From a virus: a DNA stretch of 62,678 nucleotides. The stretch lies in the IMG/VR virus record IMGVR_UViG_3300045051_001398, positions 1 through 62,678 of that record. One strand, 5' to 3'. Every line of letters starts with the position of its first letter. Position 1 is the stretch's first letter. The notes below the pieces were generated by a model. The model had not been told where the DNA came from, made no database searches, and was given only the letters and a program-made list of their open reading frames with translations. Position numbers and translations under genes: made by a program. This document shows positions 61,110 through 62,678 of this stretch, one piece after another.

Positions 61110-62654
61110 TTAAAATACGTATTCTGAAACTTTCGGATAGATGATACCGCAAGTTTCCGGACGACCGACAGTGACGATGACTTCGGAAAGCATTTCATAA
61201 GCCAGTTCGTCAACAGGAGACAAAGGTTGAGAAACCCCGTTCTTTCCAGTCATACCGTCAAACCATCCCATGACAAGTTCACGGTCAACCTGGTCATTGC
61301 GTACTGCAGACATTGTAAGGTTTTTACCGCCGTCGGGAAGAAGTGTGAAGTCAAACAGGTAACCGGTGTAATCCCATACCAGCGAACCGTCAGCCAGCTT
61401 TGTGAATGACCGCTCGGGATCAGACATCATATGGTTAATGACCATATAAACAGTCTCTCCTGCAATGGTCAGTTTCTCTGAACGGAAACCGAATTCAAGC
61501 AGTGCCGGATCATCGGTTCCTGAAGGAGTAACGATCTGTGTCAGGGTTACATTGGCTTTCACGTTGGCAACGTGCAGTGTATGGATATGATTGGCGTGCT
61601 CCTTACCCACAACAAGGACAAAAGCCTGGTTGTTGTATCCCGGTTCACGTTTGGATGTGGCCTTACGTACAAGTGATTCAAGATCGGCCCATGTGGTTTT
61701 TCCTCCTGCACCGGAAGCTTCCACATCATTGTATCCTGATATCTGAGCCTCAACACCGTCGCCGCGATAGACAAAGTTGCCGCGTTCATCCAGTTCATAA
61801 GGAACATCCAGCAGGTTGCCGAAAGCATCGCGCATCGTGGAATAGGATTTCCATGCGGTCATCTCTCGTTCCAGGTTGAACTGACGACGTGCGATAACCT
61901 CTGCGTTTGACGTGATGACGTTGACCTGTTCGCCCTGACCTCCGTTGATGGTATATTTCACCGAAGTTCCCTTTACCAGTGCATCTCCTGAAAGGTTGAA
62001 ACCCTTACGTTGCGTGATGGTATGGTTGATGTAGGTATTGGGCTGATAAAAGGTCGTGTAACCCTTGCGGGAACGCTCACCCACTGAAGTGTAACCTCCG
62101 AATAGTTTCTTTCCGGCTTCGACCGTTCCCATCCATGTTGCCCATGTAAAGGTTTGCCCAGGAGCCGTCTGGAAAGTGTAAAGGAAACCGCCTGACCACC
62201 GTTTAGGCTCGGAAAGGACACGCGCTTGTTTGCCAGCAGGGAAAGTTGTGACCATTTCCGGCGCCAGTTCGTTGGTGGTGCATACCAGCGAAAACTCACC
62301 GCCCCTGGTATTGGAAGCAGGGATAATGGTTCCGACCTCTGCGGTGCCCACAACGGTCACTGCTCTCTGGATCCTTCCGTAAACACGGGTTTTAACTTCC
62401 TTACCGTTAATACTTCCCATCGGGATGGCGGGAATCCTTGTAGCGACAGTACTGCCGCTATAACCCGGCAAATAACCTGAAGTGTGATAATTTTTGCTGA
62501 ACGCGCCCGATACGAGCATCGTAAAGCAAAAACGCTGTTCGGCATAGAGTACGATATCTATCGCTTTTCCTACTCCTGCCTTCATCCATGATTGCAGATG
62601 GTACATATTCAGTTCCCCGTTGGAGAATGTACCTGTTTCAACTTGAATTCGCAT
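61110..62654 (-). CDS. Major capsid protein, crAss-like
   Basis: 514 residues. It has long beta-rich regions, a helix typical of HK97-fold capsids (ADLESLVRKATSKREPGYNN followed by FVLVVGKEH), the segment NVTLTQIVTPSGTD, and a C-terminal AYEMLSEVIVTVGRPETCGI that resembles the CG-containing end of crAss-like capsid proteins. The protein begins 24 bases inside the window edge and is followed by head-type genes, the expected place. Capsid identity rests on length, position and pattern; portal and terminase would lie to the right, outside the window. Confidence 0.65.
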   Translation of the reverse strand: MRIQVETGTFSNGELNMYHLQSWMKAGVGKAIDIVLYAEQRFCFTMLVSGAFSKNYHTSGYLPGYSGSTVATRIPAIPMGSINGKEVKTRVYGRIQRAVTVVGTAEVGTIIPASNTRGGEFSLVCTTNELAPEMVTTFPAGKQARVLSEPKRWSGGFLYTFQTAPGQTFTWATWMGTVEAGKKLFGGYTSVGERSRKGYTTFYQPNTYINHTITQRKGFNLSGDALVKGTSVKYTINGGQGEQVNVITSNAEVIARRQFNLEREMTAWKSYSTMRDAFGNLLDVPYELDERGNFVYRGDGVEAQISGYNDVEASGAGGKTTWADLESLVRKATSKREPGYNNQAFVLVVGKEHANHIHTLHVANVKANVTLTQIVTPSGTDDPALLEFGFRSEKLTIAGETVYMVINHMMSDPERSFTKLADGSLVWDYTGYLFDFTLLPDGGKNLTMSAVRNDQVDRELVMGWFDGMTGKNGVSQPLSPVDELAYEMLSEVIVTVGRPETCGIIYPKVSEYVF

Positions 62655-62678
62655 TTTGTGCTTTTTTTAGGTTTAACA

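Noticed and set aside
1-62678. Stop-codon reassignment, as in some crAss-like phages
   Set aside because: TAG ends the helicase gene, TGA ends many overlapping genes, and long genes, including the 5796-codon one, read well with the standard bacterial code.
1-62678. tRNA genes
   Set aside because: No cloverleaf-like sequence was seen by eye in the short gaps; a covariance search would be needed to exclude them fully.

Overview
This window is part of a tailed-phage genome that looks crAss-like and appears to infect a Bacteroidota host. The phage call rests on four things: a virion RNA polymerase with the DFDGD motif inside one giant reading frame; the late-gene order capsid, connector or ring proteins, very large muzzle-like protein, cargo proteins, polymerase; phage lysis genes; and a phage replication module. 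The host call rests on two good copies of the Bacteroidota promoter (TTTG, 19 nt, TAnnTTTG), near 5454-5484 and 15181-15211, and on a FISUMP-domain protein. The standard bacterial code fits, since TAA, TAG and TGA all end genes. Terminase, portal and DNA polymerase are not here, so the genome continues on both sides.

Left arm, + strand, 1-18538. It opens with a PRTRC cassette, a ubiquitin-like conjugation-type system usually seen on plasmids: E-like protein (cut by the window edge), C (ubiquitin-like), F-like, B (E2-like) and ThiF (E1-like). An HD-domain protein and small open frames lie within it. The JAB peptidase (A) and the ParB-like member are not in the window. A DUF-type protein, a PD-(D/E)XK nuclease and a run of small AT-rich genes follow. 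The replication block comes next: an SF2 helicase interrupted by two inteins, a winged-helix protein, a T7-type primase-helicase, a coiled-coil protein, an SSB-like protein, a NinB-like protein, uracil-DNA glycosylase and a GroES-like protein. The arm ends at a strong terminator shared with the opposing arm (18541-18573).

Right arm, - strand, 62654 down to 18589, read right to left. It contains the major capsid protein; six small head or connector proteins; a fibre and adhesin module whose last three proteins carry secretion signals; two small proteins of holin or lysis type; three ring or adaptor proteins; a 1302-residue muzzle-like protein; three cargo-type proteins; a single 5796-residue polyvalent protein; a lytic transglycosylase; three fibre-like proteins; and a holin. 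The giant protein combines two zincin metalloprotease sites, an ADP-ribosyltransferase-like domain, a SLOG-like domain, the RNA polymerase core, a PD-(D/E)XK nuclease, a P-loop and a hydrophobic tail.

The most unusual points are the PRTRC cassette on a phage, the giant virion polymerase fusion, and an intein whose complete endonuclease lies out of frame between two Hint halves that share one frame. No tRNA, CRISPR array or transposon was seen. All family names come from motif reading without database searches.
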